A stretch of DNA of 64,000 bases, taken from positions 3,968,001-4,032,000 of the forward strand of contig JAQQWL010000002.1 of NCBI GenBank assembly GCA_038363925.1, given 5' to 3'. Positions 10,910 to 23,414 of this stretch are shown here, one piece after another. The translations under genes were made by a program, and so were the position numbers. The number at the start of each line of letters is the position of its first letter. Position 1 is the stretch's first letter. This DNA comes from Apiospora phragmitis (lineage: Eukaryota > Ascomycota > Sordariomycetes > Amphisphaeriales > Apiosporaceae). Below the pieces are notes generated by a model. It made no database searches, was not told the DNA's origin, and worked only from the letters and a program-made list of their open reading frames with translations.

Positions 10910-13624
10910 ATGGCGACACAAACACATATTGGCGCTGCTTCAAGTCCTATTGCACGCCACATTCTCCAAGGTACGTCCCTCGTCTTGTCCTGTGTGGAGC
11001 TGTTCGCGATCTTCAGGAAGTCCTCCAGGGTTCTATTTATTTTGGCCCTTGGCTGGAAGAGCATTTATCTACCTGCCCATCAAAATAGGATCAGTTTCCA
11101 AGAGAACGAGACTGACGTATTGCCCAGATGTGTCTCGAAAAACAATCCCCGGCTGTTCCGCTGCCGAACACGAACATGACGGGGGCCGTCCTCTCCTGAT
11201 ATCCAACACGATGCTCCAGGCCTACAATAAGATGCGAGGCCCAGCAGCGAAGGACTCCCAGGAAGACCCCCTCTTCGAATGGATCCACCTTTGCGAGGAC
11301 ATCAGCTCCAGGGACGGCAATCAGGCCCCGTCTCGCAGCAAGCGAGATATCCTCCAGTAAGTCAAAACCATCCACCTCATTGTCAAGTCCCCCTTCCCCG
11401 CCTACTGACATGAACACGCCGCAAAACAGCATGCTCCGTAAAGTCGACGAGACGCTCTCTGAGGGCAACGCGGCCGGCGACTCCCCCCGCGAGGCCGTCT
11501 TCGAGATTAACCGCCCCGAGCAGGCCGACCACCACATCCGCGCGCCGCCGCGGCACGACTTCTCAACCCATCTCCTGACCGCCTGCTGCGCTGACTTCGA
11601 GTTCGACAGCGAAGACAGCGACGACGAGGAGTCCTCGGTCCCCCACGGCCGCATCTCCCCTGCACTTTCCTTGCTTGGTCCAAAGGTTGCCAGCGCTGGA
11701 GCGGAGACGAGATCAAAGTGCCTATCGACCAGGTATGTATTGAATGAGCTGACTGCTATTTTCATCTTGTTCTTCTCCGTGGGCAACAACGACATTGCCG
11801 TATGAGCTTTCGAGGCAAGGACAAACACACCTTCTCGCGCAGACTGGCTGACCGGTGATTGGCTCCCCTTCTCCCCACAGAACCAACCGCGGCGCCGTCC
11901 CCGACCCCCGAAGTGGTCGACACGCCCCCCATGCCGCCGCGGCCCTTCCGCTACCACGGCTGGGGCGTCGAGCCGCAGGTCGACGCGTCCACGGGCTACG
12001 ACCTGTCGCCCTACTACGCCGTGCCCACGAGCCCATCCCTGCTGTACGTGGCCGAGGGCGTCGACGCCGTCCGCAGCCAGGACCCGACCGCCTTCGAGGG
12101 CGGTACTCGCGCATGGACCCCCTGGCCGGCAAGTCGCTGCGCAAGCTCATGTTCTACCACCGCCCCAACGCGCCGAGTGGTGGTGGTACGCCCAATGCTA
12201 GTCCTACGATTGCCGATGCCGGAGTCGATGAGTATGGCCAGGTGAGTAATAGTAGCAGCAACCCCCAAACCCAGTGTTGCGCCGCGCCCCCCCGACCCCT
12301 TTTTTCTTTTCTTTTTCCCGTCCAGCCCCAACAGGTTGCGAAAGGGAAAAGGATCAATAGACTTGTTATCGTTGAATTTGGATAACCCGTCTAACCGTTA
12401 TGCATAGTCCGAGATAGAGGCAATCCTAAACTCGCCGAGCGCGCGACCTCCTCACACCCAATATTCGGGCCTCCCCACTACACCATCCCACTTGGACCAC
12501 CACCTCAGCCAGGCCTACGCCGTCATCGCGGTCAACGAGGCGCAAGCCGAGTGCATCACCCCGCTACTACGCCACCAGACCGCGCAGATCCGGAATCTGC
12601 AGGAGGAGCGGGAGCACCTCTCGGCGGCCGTGGGCATAGTCCAGAGCCGACGTCGTCGTCGTCGGCAGCATCAGGAAGAAGCAGCACAGAGGCAGCAGCA
12701 GCAGCAGCGAAGTCCGGAGGCGGAACAGAGGGAGAAACGCATCCGCCAGCATGTCGCGGCGCACCTCGAGGACGTACAGTTCCAGTACGTCCGGGCCGCG
12801 GACACGCTGGGGCACGAGCGCATGCGCAAGGAGGCCAACGACGCCGCCATCGCGAGGCTGGAGAGGGACATCGCTGAGCTCTGCCACAAGGCCGGCCTGG
12901 GCAGCCCGGCCGAGGTGTACGATGAGCTGACGGGGAGCAGTCCCGATAGCGCCAACGACGCTGCTGAGGAATATCCGGCTACCGGGCACCAGCAAAACAC
13001 CGTCGACAACAGCAAGGACCATCATGGGAACGACCAGGAAGGAGGAGGCCATGCTGGTGGTGGTGACAGAAACAATACCGAAGGCAATATCTTTCCTCCC
13101 CTGTCACCACTGCTAATATCTACGACTCGTGCCTACCGTCAGCCAATCATAACCACCGTCACGCCTCGCAACAAATCCGCCCAGACACCGCGCCAGCATC
13201 CTTCACCTTCACCTTCACCACTCATCAAAGCCGGCGCTCTTTCTCCTTCACACCATCATCACCAGCACCCCTCTCATCACTGGGTCGGTGAGCTTGAAGA
13301 TGACCCGCTGCCACGCCTGAAGTCACAATACCTCGAGATGATGACACCAAAAAACGGAAACGACAAACGCCCCGACATCATCGGCTATAGCCATCATCAT
13401 GCCATCTTCGACAACAATAGTTTGAATATATACAATAATGGCTATGATACGGATGTATCTCCAACAGAGTATAGCCTCTCCGGGAAAGGCGGCGAGTACC
13501 ACCCAGCCTCTACGATGCCTATGCCGAATGGGAAGAAGAGTATCATAATGACGCCGAATATCAGGCCACCGAGAAGATTCTGGAGAAGACCGAGGCATAC
13601 ATTGAGCGGTTGCAGCAGCACTAG
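10910..13624 (+). CDS. unrecognised five-exon protein with central coiled coil
   Basis: Not recognised; the intron phases make it a convincing gene. Exons: 10910-10970, 11128-11356, 11430-11732, 11881-12241 and 12408-13624. The joins give HILQ|DVSRKTIPG, RDIL|HMLRKVDETLSEGN and EYGQ|SEIEAILNS. The protein begins MATQTHIGAASSPIARHI. It has an acidic patch (FEFDSEDSDDEESS), a Pro/Tyr segment (PFRYHGWGVEPQVD, YDLSPYY), then a predicted coiled coil from about 12530 to 12900 (HQTAQIRNLQEEREHL, a run of Arg, a Gln repeat, IARLERDIAELCHKAG). A Ser/His/Pro-rich region follows, and a C-terminal helix (ATEKILEKTEAYIERLQQH, TAG 13622-13624). Frame breaks near 12100 and 13500 are likely errors. The GC-rich third positions in exons 3-4 contrast with the flanks. 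Possibly cytoskeletal or scaffold-like; function unknown. Confidence 0.65.
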
Positions 13625-14301
13625 GGATGCGTTCGAAGTTATGGTCTATTCCCCCTGTCTCGCTTGATCAAGTCAACCAACATTGGAGCAGGCGTATGTC
13701 TCTTTGGAATTTGATAGAGGGGAACTAGACACATGTTTGGGTTGAATCATCGATTGTCTTGTACACCTTCTTCTTGCGGGAAGCAAGAGGGAATATTAAT
13801 TCTGTGGGAATAGGACAGAAGAGCTCTCTGGTGGCCGGTTTCTATGCTGGGTCATGCTGGGTTAAGACATCAAGGTTGACCTGGAGTTGCTTGACCTCTG
13901 TTTCTTTGGTCCTGCTGTGAAGAGCGACGGATAAACAGACAATTGGGTCATGTGGAAAATTGTACAAGTTTCGCGTAGCAGAACAAGATGGACGGTTAAT
14001 ATGTATTATATGTAGTGTAAATACACGAATACACAACCTTGAGATATCGAGTACAGGTTGTATATAACAAACACTAAGGACCTGTATACCTATCCACCGA
14101 TCGATAGACGGGCGTGTTATCCAAATCTCGCTGGCAGAAGCTGTCCAGTCACAGCATCGCTTTTCCGGGTTAACCAAATATATATGGTGTGTGCGTGTCT
14201 CCAATAACACCTACCTACAGAGTATCGTATGCTAGTCCATCTATCCCTGGCTAATTCAGCAGTTATTTTTTCCCTTTTGCCCCTTCACCCCACGCATATC
14301 A
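13625..14301. other. convergent intergenic region
   Basis: Holds the 3' ends of the five-exon gene (+) and RGP1 (-). AT-richer than the flanking genes. I see no ORF that I can support. Confidence 0.5.
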
Positions 14302-16772
14302 TCAAACAGCGAGGCCTTCCTCGGCCTCGTCCCGTTCTAATCTTTCGAGTCCGTCGCAAACGGCGCCGTACACTTTCAGGGGTACCGCAACCTCGAAACT
14401 CTCGCACTCTAGATTCTCCGCCGCTACGAGGACTAGGCCACCACGATCATCTTTTGCGATTTCTTCCAATAGGGGATGGGGTCCCTGTGCCCGTCGTTCA
14501 CCCTCGGCATCCTCAACCGATGAGGGCACGACAAACTCGATTCGGATCTTCCACTCCAAGCTTAGGCCACTGGTAACGAACTCCGGGGTGGCGTTTATGG
14601 GTATCGTGGGACTGAAGACGATGCGCCGGGCAAACAGGGTGGCCTCGCTTGCGCTACCGAAGGTCTTCCTGGTCACACGATGAACACTGGCCTCACTGCG
14701 GATCGCCAAACTGGGATCGATACGCTCTGATGTCTCGAGAACCGCATGGATAGCATAACACGGGGTCTCGGCGCCTGTGAAATCGATGGCCATGTTGACC
14801 GACTCGCCTAGTCTGTAGGCAGGCCGCGCCAACATGACCACAGCCACCCGTTGGCCATTGCGCGCAATTTCAAAGCGGTTATTGCTTTGCCCACTTTCAG
14901 AGGCGAGGTTTGATCGCATAATGGCCAGGTCAATGGCTTCTTTTGCGGTTGACGCCTCCTCAAACACAGAAGGACGTCTAGAGGATGGCCCACCGGCTGT
15001 CGGAGAAAGCAAGCCCATGCCGTTCCGAGGTTGGTCCAGAAGTTCATTCACATAACCAAGAAAACCATGCATGGTCGAGTTTGGTCGCGGCGCCTTTTCG
15101 CTTTTGGGGAATTCAAAGCCATTGGCCATCTTGTCCAGCAACCGCGATTTGCCCGCGTCTCGGAGGAGGATATAGGGCGACATCAAGTCGTGGCCGAGTA
15201 TTTCACCGTGGCTATTGACGCTACCGAGAACACGGAAAGGTATCTCGACGGATTTGACTTGCTGCTCCCTGGTGCCACCTGGCCGTTGAGTGCCTATTAC
15301 CACAGAGTACGAGATTTTGATGGCCTTGCCGCGGTGCGTGGGGGGCAAACCCTTTGGTAACTTGAAGGTGTACTCATACGTTCTGCTCTCACCAGGGGCT
15401 AGGTTCAAGTCAACAAAAAGTATTGTCTGCGGTGTTGAAAGTAGTGGTACGGACTTGGAGCCGGCTGCTCCGCGCATATCCTTTATGCTGCTGAGTTCAC
15501 CTGCGCCAAGTAGCTCGCCAATCGAGCTACCCCATGAGCCCCAACCAAAACTCTTGAGTAAACCGCTGTCTCTCTTTGGAGTGTCGATGCCAATGACGCC
15601 ACCGCCTTGGCCACCCAATACTGCCTTCCGTTTCACCTGTTCGAAGGGTGCAAGCTCGATCAGCGAGCCGTCAAGCGTGAAAGAGCCCTGAACTTGCGCA
15701 TATCCCATCATGAGCGCCTCGGGCAGTTTCGCTGGGCCCAACATGGACATATTCGAACTCCGTCGGAAATGAGGCGGCCGCGCACCGTTTCGAAGAGGTT
15801 GCGTGACGTATTCAGACGCCAGTGTCTCGCTGGAGTTGTTGCTCAGGGAGTAGAACTCGCCACTACTCCTAGGTGTGCCGCCTGCTATACTCGTCGTGGA
15901 TAGTATGCGTGCTGCTGGGGCTGCCGAGTTCTCCGTGATGATGGGGATCGAGTCCCTCGAACGAACGGGAAGAGTCACGGACGTTCCTGCCGTAGATACA
16001 GGCGTGAAATTGTATTCCTCCTCTTGTGTACCAGGTGATGTTTCCCTGGGCCAGATAGTGGTGAGCTGATCATTGGAAACTTGAACTCCGGCATCTGGCC
16101 TGGTCCGCGTCTAGGCGACTGTTGTCCTAGCGTCGGTGTATTCGGCGATGTCGAAGACCTCCCCATAGCTTGCCTCGTGGGCGAAAACGGTTGGGTATTA
16201 AACAACGGAGAAGGTTGTGAGCTAGTAAATGGCCGAGGGGGCAACATGGCTGACTGCGACCCGTTCATGAGCGGCCCTCCTCGTGGTGATATTTGCAGAC
16301 TGGCGGACCGGCCATGTCCGCGCCCCGGCCTTTGCGCTGAGGCTTTGACGCCATTGGTCTGTGATTGCTCTTCGGCAGTCGCATTCGACCCTATGGACAC
16401 GATAGACAGCGAGCGCTTATGGGCGTGCCCCGGTTGAGTCGTCGGCGGTGGTTGCGGAGGGATCCACTGTGTGGTGGCATTTCTGGAGCGGGCACTGCTG
16501 GCTGGGACATTCAGGGAAAGGGTTGATCGATGCCCTCTGCCCCGATTGGCGGCGGGAGGGGCCAGGCCAATGCTGTTGGAACTGGGCTTTCGAGGGGTGC
16601 CCAGCAGGGGAGAAGGCTGTCGGGATCGATCGAGTGGGGTGTTGTGCGAAGTTTGGATGGGCCTGGCGACGTTCTTGAAGGTGATATTGCACTTGATGTC
16701 CTCGCCAGCGAAAACGGTCTGGTCGTTCCAGTGTATGAAGACGCGGATATTGCTCGAGCTGTCTGGCGACAT
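14302..16772 (-). CDS. RGP1: Rgp1 family protein (Ric1-Rgp1 GEF for Ypt6/Rab6)
   Basis: Rgp1 pairs with Ric1 as the nucleotide-exchange factor that activates the Golgi GTPase Ypt6/Rab6. The N terminus MSPDSSSNIRVFIHWNDQ, then VFAGEDIKCNITFKNVA, is the family's arrestin-like beta-sandwich start. A Ser/Pro/Gln-rich, probably disordered insert follows (about residues 40-230). The C-terminal 550 residues read as one unbroken frame: GYAQVQGSFTLDGSLI, ILFVDLNLAPGESRTYEYTF, the Rgp1 core LPPTHRGKAIKISYSVVIGT, then IPFRVLGSVN and SLEWKIRIEFVVPSS. One frame change near 16040-16060 joins the two halves (text resumes NDQLTTIWPRETSPGTQEEE). Stop at 14302. No intron is needed. Length is about 820 codons, in the usual range for filamentous-fungal Rgp1. 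Identity is firm; the N-terminal half is confident in spite of the frame break. Confidence 0.87.
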
Positions 16773-17683
16773 GATGTAATAGCTGTCCTACTATGCTCGG
16801 TGTAAGTGCGTAGTAGGGATGGATGGGCTGGGGATTGGGACTCCCGTGGAGGTAGACGCTGGTGATCATGGACGTGACTTCCTCATATTAATCGGACCTG
16901 GAGGTGCCGAAGATTCCCTTGTTGAAGCATTGACGGGAGAGTCAGTCAGAGTCGGGTCCGAGATGGAAAGAGAGCCTGCGGTTGCTCAAGCTAGAAGTGA
17001 TTCAATCAACCCATCAATGGCAGATGCGCGTTGCGTCGCTTGGCTGGGACCGGGCTGGGGAGCAGGGATGGCCATTGAGCGCCCGAGACCAACTGTGGAG
17101 TTAGGCCCGATTTATTCTTACTGGACTCGCTTAGTGGCCTGCTACCCCAGTTCGGGCCTTGTATCCGTATCTGACAGTTCTCTCAGGGCGGTGGACTTTC
17201 CAACAGTCACAGTCACCCATAGACACCAGATGCCTCAAGTCAGTCAGTGTGTAGATTCATTTATGGTGTATAAGTAAGCTTCACCGCAAAAGGCATATTG
17301 ATTGCAGATAAAACAAAGCAACTGACTCCTAGTCTAGGTAACGTAGCTGTGCCATGCTATGATGTACGGCACGCCTTGATGGATAACAACTCCAACTCCT
17401 CAGCCCCCGTGGTATCATGTGGTCGGTTTTTGGAACCGTGATAAGAATCCCCTGAAAAATATCCTAAACAAAAGGCCTACAACGCCATTTCCCATGCCTG
17501 CTCTCCAGAGACTTTTATCCTGCCTCGAGACCAAAGGAGGTATCCTGTACGCCAAACTACTGCTTGCGCTGCTGCAAAGCCCCCTGGCCGTCTATCAATC
17601 CCGGTCTCGCTCGTAAAAGATCCCCCAAGAACAATGAGATTTTGGTTGCCAGAATGCACATATGAAAATGAATGTTTCCGGCA
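16773..17683. other. intergenic, RGP1 promoter and WD40-gene 3' side
   Basis: Separates two genes on the same (minus) strand, so it carries the promoter of RGP1 and the region beyond it up to the WD40 stop. A plus-strand ORF of about 150 codons at 16819-17277 has no recognisable content. Confidence 0.45.
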
Positions 17684-20600
17684 TCACGTCGAGTCACTAG
17701 CTGACGTAGAACCGGTGCCCGAGGATGCCGGTCGTTTGTTGGACGAGTAGGAATCCCTCCGCTCTAACGATGGATGGTTGCTCAATCCCAGTTTCTCATC
17801 CAGCATGGCTATTAGCCGTGCTGAGTATTGCTCGAGGATGCCCTCTAGCATTGCATCGCTCATTGATTTACTCTGCTTAGCTCTATCTCCCAGAGCAAGC
17901 GAGGTAAGACGTAATTCCTGATCCAACTCGGCAAGCAAGTCTGTGGCCACCGTGTCCGAGCCACCAAGCTTCTTCCGATATGTCCGCAACGTCCGGACGG
18001 CCTGCTCGGTCGCCATGTTGAGGGAACCGAACCCTTGGACACCTGTAGAGGAGCTCTTACTTTTGGCGGCCCCATTCAATGCAGGCAGGGATGGGCGTCT
18101 AACCACCGAACGCACCTTGGGACTAACAGGCGGGCTCCCTGACCGGCTGTCAGCTGAAGGTCTCCTACTTGGAGTATATTCAGCAGCGGCCGACGGAGGA
18201 CTGGACTGTGGCGCTTGTGGCGTCCTGGTCGAAGCAGACGACGCCATATTGTATTGAGACCGTTTTTTGGTCACCGTTCGCGGAGGCGAACGTCTACCAG
18301 CAGCGGATGGTGGTCGCTGAAACTCGGCAAGCTCGGCTTTGGAGAGAACACGTCTCAGTGGTGGTCGGGCTGCCGAAAACGAATCCTTCATAGGTGATGG
18401 ATCACGACTGCCTGACCCAAACACCTGTTCTGGAAGATCCAACCCCCAAATCATGATGGTTCCATCTGACCCGGCACTGATGACCTTCCTTCCGCCGTCA
18501 ACATCCTCTAGCAAAGCTACTCCGTTGATCGACTCGGTATGACCCCATTCGCGGTCTACAAAGGTTCCTGTCTGGCCGTCGTATATCCTGATCGATTTAT
18601 CCGTATTCGAGAGACCCAGGAGGAAAGCCGCTTCCTGCTCCGTTGCCCCGCGATGGACGAGTGAGTCGAGAACGACCGAATCGCCACCCGCACCATCACT
18701 GCATTTGAATACGTGGGAAAGCTTGCCAGATTCCATATCGTAAATGCATACCGTTCGATCGAGGAGGGATACGAAAAGCGATTTGCCTCCTGAACCCACC
18801 GCTATAGAAGCCGGAGACGCTTTGAGGGAAAGTGATCTCGAGGTAATCGCTGCCCTCACGTCCGGATCTTCCTCCTTCGATACCAGGTCGTAAATATGAA
18901 GCGAGCGGTCTAATGCACAAGTTATGATCTTGTCGTGAGAAGGTATAAGTACTTCAACGACCTTCGCAGCAAATTCAAGAGTCTGGAAGAGCTCAAACTC
19001 TCCACTGGTGGCTTTATGGAAGAGCTGTGCTGTGCGGTCCCGCGCACACGAAGCAATCAGAAAGTTGGCCTCGTCCTCGTAGGTGGCAATAGATTGGCAA
19101 TTCGAAGTATGCGCCTTCGTTTCGAATACGCACTTTTTTGTGGCCAACTCGATGACCTTCAGCACACCAAGCTTGTCTCCAGTCACCAAGAACTTGGCGC
19201 CTTTCGTTGCTTTGACGGTCATCAGCTGATTCCCCGGATCACACTCGTTCTCAGAATGTGCGTCCTCAGGCATCACTTGGACTGATACTTTCTTATTTCC
19301 TTCCAAGTCCCAAAGAATTATATCTCCCGACTCTGACCATGTGTAGAAGGCTGCTTCTACCTCATTGGGCTGGGAAAGCACGTCGACTCCGAGAATAGCG
19401 TCACCTTGGCCTGGGATCTGCATGCGAGTGATGGTGGTATCTGGCTGACCTGGGATATATGAGACATTCCAGATATCTATTGAACGCTTTGAGTCGAGCG
19501 TCACAAGGTTGTCCTTGATGAAGCCCATAGCCGAAAGTCCTGTAGGCGAGTGGGACGTCTTCAGGATGCAGTTCATGCTGGATTGCAAGAATAGCTCCAA
19601 GTCGAGCGTGACAAAGTTGCCCGCCTTCCCCCCAATATAGGCAACTTGGTCCCTAACCGTAACACAAGTGGCAACAAACCCTATCTCTCAGACTTTTGCT
19701 AGTTTCATCTGCTTAGCGGTATCGTCGAACAGGCAGATTTCTCCGGTTTCGGTGCAGACAATGGCGCGCGTCTCATCAATAGCCGCTGCGCAAGAGAAAG
19801 TAGCTTCCAACAGTCCGCCCAGAAGGATGTTTCTGCCGGGCAACGACTTGGTAGACTGTGAAGATGAAGGTGAACTGACCTCGCCTGGGAATCGCTGCTT
19901 CGCAGGAGAGGCAGATGACACCGATGCGCCATCTTCGACCCGCCAGACTTTCACGTGCCGGACCCCCAAAGTGATCAGGTTGTTTCCCATCCAAATCATG
20001 CCTCTGATGTAGGAGGTGCATCTGTTTTGCTGAAACAGCTTAGCAGCTCCGGTCTTCGGGTCAATGCGCCACAAGTAGAGGAACCCATCGTTCGCAGCAC
20101 CCAAAGAGGCCAAGTATTTCGAGTCGGGGGGACCAAGCCACGGCGTTCACGCCATACATATGCTCACTTATAGAGACAAGAGGCGTATCTGGAGAACTAT
20201 CCTCGAGGCTAAAGATAAGAACTCGCGGAGCATAGCCCGTCTCACCAACCGCCAGGAACCTCCCTTCGCGACTGAGGGCCAAACATGTCGCGGCCTTGAT
20301 GCGCTCTCTGCTTGTCCATGTCTTTGACGATGCCGAGTCTGACCAGTCCGCAGCACCAAACGAAGAATCCCTCTGCGGTATCGGAAGTCTATTTCTGCTA
20401 TCATTGGCTTTCGGGGTAGTTGTATTAGGATTAGATGGCGAGTAAGGTAAGGCGGGTGTGTTGTATACGGGAACCGCAGTTGGGCGAGCCCTGAAGAAGC
20501 GCTGGGTGTAGTCTTGGCTCCCAATGTCGGCCACCACTACGGCCCCTCCAGCGATGTAGGCAAAGGACGACTGCGCAGTATCGAAGCCGGTAGGATATGT

Positions 20601-20743
20601 GCAAGTGGTGCCGACCACCCTCTTTAAAGACAGGCGGGTCTCTGGTGGAGAAGGGCGACCACGACGGGGGATCTTGGGGGTCGCGGCAGAAAAGGCGAAT
20701 TGGAGGGCGTTAATCGGAGTCGATTCGTCGGAGTGGAGGACAT
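17684..20743 (-). CDS. large WD40 repeat protein, MABP1/WDR62-like
   Basis: A scaffold-type protein with two tandem WD40 propellers and a Ser/Pro-rich tail; animal relatives (MABP1/WDR62) bind JNK-pathway kinases and spindle poles. The start at 20743 (MSSTPTNRLRLTPSNSPF) leads through a frame break near 20690 to RLSLKRVVGTTCTYPTGFD and SFAYIAGGAVVVADIG, the family's first blade. WD motifs follow: YGVNAVAWSP, GFLYLWRIDPKTGAA, HVKVWRV, RSIDIWNVSYI, GDIILWDLEGN, DRTAQLFHKA, DRSLHIYDL, KSIRIYDGQTGTF and DGTIMIWGLDLPE. The C-terminal third is disordered, then helical (LLAELDQELRLTSLALGD, LIAMLDEKLGLS). Oddities: a frame break near 20125 at a G run, and an in-frame TGA at about 19711-19713 between KQMKLAKV and EIGFVATCVTV. 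Function in fungi is inferred from the family only. Confidence 0.8.
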
Positions 20744-23414
20744 CTTCTCGCCATAGAAGAACCCAGCAATGCTTTAGAATATGAAGAAAGGCGTGAGAAA
20801 ACTGCAGTAGGCCCAATCGATGCTGAGAATGGGTAAGTTATAGGAGGCACAACGATTACCCAAGGCATTGAGTGGCTGGGCGTCGTTGTTGTTAAATCAA
20901 CCGGCATACGGACAGGCAGGTCGAGGCAGCCGCGGGAGAGGGAGAGAGGTGGCAGAGAGTTTGGAATGCCCGGAATGAACAGACTCAATCGAAATGTCTG
21001 ATCGCAGTCAAGGAAGGCAGAAGGCAGAAGGCAGGCAAAGGTACAAGAGTCTGTTAAAACGCTTTCGTCCTGTTAATCGGCAGCTGCGTCGGGTGTTCTT
21101 TTGTTCTTACTCACAATGACGCGAAGGAGAAATTCTTTAGGTCAAAGAAGTCTTTATCTTAAGGTAGTATTAGTCGGGCATGTATAGAATATGGATATTC
21201 GACCCCCCCCTCCAGTGGGACTAAAGCGGTCTGGAGTTACCGTTTGCTGCAGGCAATTGACAGCGGGCATCGGCTCCCTGGATCAAACACGGCCTCACGA
21301 AGCGAGAGAAGGAGGCTGAAAATAGAATCTAGGTTAAGGGGAGAGACCCGAAAGAGAGTGAGGGTTGGGAAGTGACCTGACTGTCACGCACTCACTCCCA
21401 CGCACGAGATTCATAATGCTACCCTGGATGCTGTGCACACCACGAATTCTTCCTGGGCCACCATTAGGTTAATATAATAATGTGCAGCAGTGACGGTAGA
21501 GCAAGCGACCAACACAGCTTAGCTTTGCTTTCCGTCAAGCCCATCCCAGCAGCTGTAAGCTTAATGGCACCAGGGGGGTTATCACCTGATTGGGAAGCTG
21601 ATTGGGTATGACAGACGCCCTGATCAGATTGAGGGCCGTGGTTTGGGAAATCTTTACCTTTTGCAGTGTGACGGCTCTTCCTAAACCGTCCATCACAATC
21701 CTTGCCCGACTGCATGTTCCTGGTTGGGGGCGTCATCACAAAGACACAATCATTCCCCCAGAAGATCCCCCAGTAGGGACATTGACAAAGGACCGGACTA
21801 ACCAAAACAGGCCAGCCTTATCCAATTTGATAGTCGCCAACAGATGCAATAACGACCACAAAATCGAGTTATTACGCGTGTATCGTTTCTTCGAGCTCTA
21901 TGTACTTAGAATTGTTCCATTCGAGTATTATACAAGCGTTGGCAACATTTGACAGGTGTACCACGTATGTACATTAGCTCTTGATGCTTAGATCTAGGTT
22001 AGCTATTAGTCTAGAGTCTTGCCAACAAAGACACTCCTAATCCCCTAACCCCCCCCCCCCCGGCTGTCAGATTTTCAGTCAACCTTGACCAGTGTTGGAA
22101 CCGTCAAACCCCTTTCGTGCACATCCGCCCCGTCCTCAGACATCCTTTCAACAGCATCCTCCCTAGCTGCGCACAGTACGCATGCCGTAGTAGTTACGAT
22201 ACGTAATTCATGCGATGGAACTTGAGCTCCTGATACACAATCCGGTAGCCGGCCGGCCGCCGAAATGCATTGGGCATTGTATCTGTATACTTGGTTGACA
22301 CAGACCAGGCACTACCTGCCACTGTCTGCATGAGCGGCACTGAGCGAAAAAGAGGAATTTGGAAATAATGAGCTACAAGGGTCCCTTGAAATAGCGCTCA
22401 ATAGTCCATCTAACTTAATGCGGGCTGGTAGGTTGGCGGGTGGCGGGTGTAGTAGACTTCAAGACTCCGGACTGGCCAATCTCACCACCAAAACAGCCAA
22501 CCTCCAACCAGTCGTCAACGGATAGGTAGCAATAAGATGAAATAGAGTTATTACATACATATGCGTTAATATGAGTGGCTACATGCTTGGTTATGTCATT
22601 GGAGTATTATGCGAGTGTGAGCGGCATATCAAACTGTTGAGGTATGGCATCTGGTGCTACGGAATAATTCTTGTAGATCCTCCAAGGCACTTTCTGGGGT
22701 ATCCATCAATGTGCGAGCAATGGGAAAAGCTATGATATGCACACATACGCCTTTGGGCCTGTTCGAGATCCCACCATGGTATCCGAAAGACCCCGAGGAG
22801 CTGCACAATCAATGCGCCAATAGTGAAACCCGTACGTTGCGGGAACAGGCCATGCGTGCCACGCCCGAGCGAGGCTGTAAGCCCTGTCCGGAGCGCACTT
22901 CGGCTTCGTTGCAGCATCCCTGACTGAGTGTGTACCTGCATCGGATCTCCCCCGAAGATTTGCAGACCATGGGCCACGAACTCTTCCTTCTTCCTTACCG
23001 GGCTCGGTGGCTGGAAGGATTATAACGTCAGCCTCATCGGGTCTACGTGTAGTGCCTACCTACATATGCAACTTATTTTACGGATGGAAAGTGAGGCTGA
23101 ACCTGGCTTCGACACCATCGAACCATAACAGCTTTCATATATCCAACAACTGCGCGAAAAAGTTGCGTCAAATAGATGCACCATCGAGCGCCGGAGCCCC
23201 CGTGGAGAGTGTTGTCTGAATATAGATGTATCATAAACATGGCATGCCTTGCTATACATTCGTGGTAGGTTTGGTGGTGTAGTTTACAGTATAATGGTAC
23301 ATCTTACAAGTTTCATATGCATTCATCTCCAACTGAGACGGCCACAGATTATATCAAGTTGCCGCCGAGTTTCCGCTGCGTACTCTCTTTCTCCTCCTTG
23401 GCCTCGGCTCTCTC
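20744..23414. other. 2.7 kb gene-poor region
   Basis: Upstream of the WD40 gene and downstream of RRG9, both on the minus strand. ORFs in it are short and carry no recognisable domain. It contains a 13-C run at 22049-22061 that is preceded by CCTAA-type words (see findings). Confidence 0.5.
22031..22061. repeat. telomere-like CCTAA words plus 13-C homopolymer
   Basis: The text reads ctcctaatcccctaac followed by 13 C in a row. CCCTAA is the fungal telomere unit, but only two imperfect copies are present. This is an interstitial remnant at most, and may be chance. Confidence 0.4.

Noticed and set aside
16819..17277. 152-codon plus-strand ORF upstream of RGP1
   Set aside because: No domain, lies in the RGP1 promoter region, and the composition gives no support.
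22657..22977. 106-codon minus-strand ORF in the 20.7-23.4 kb gap
   Set aside because: No recognisable content and no neighbouring exon with matching phase.
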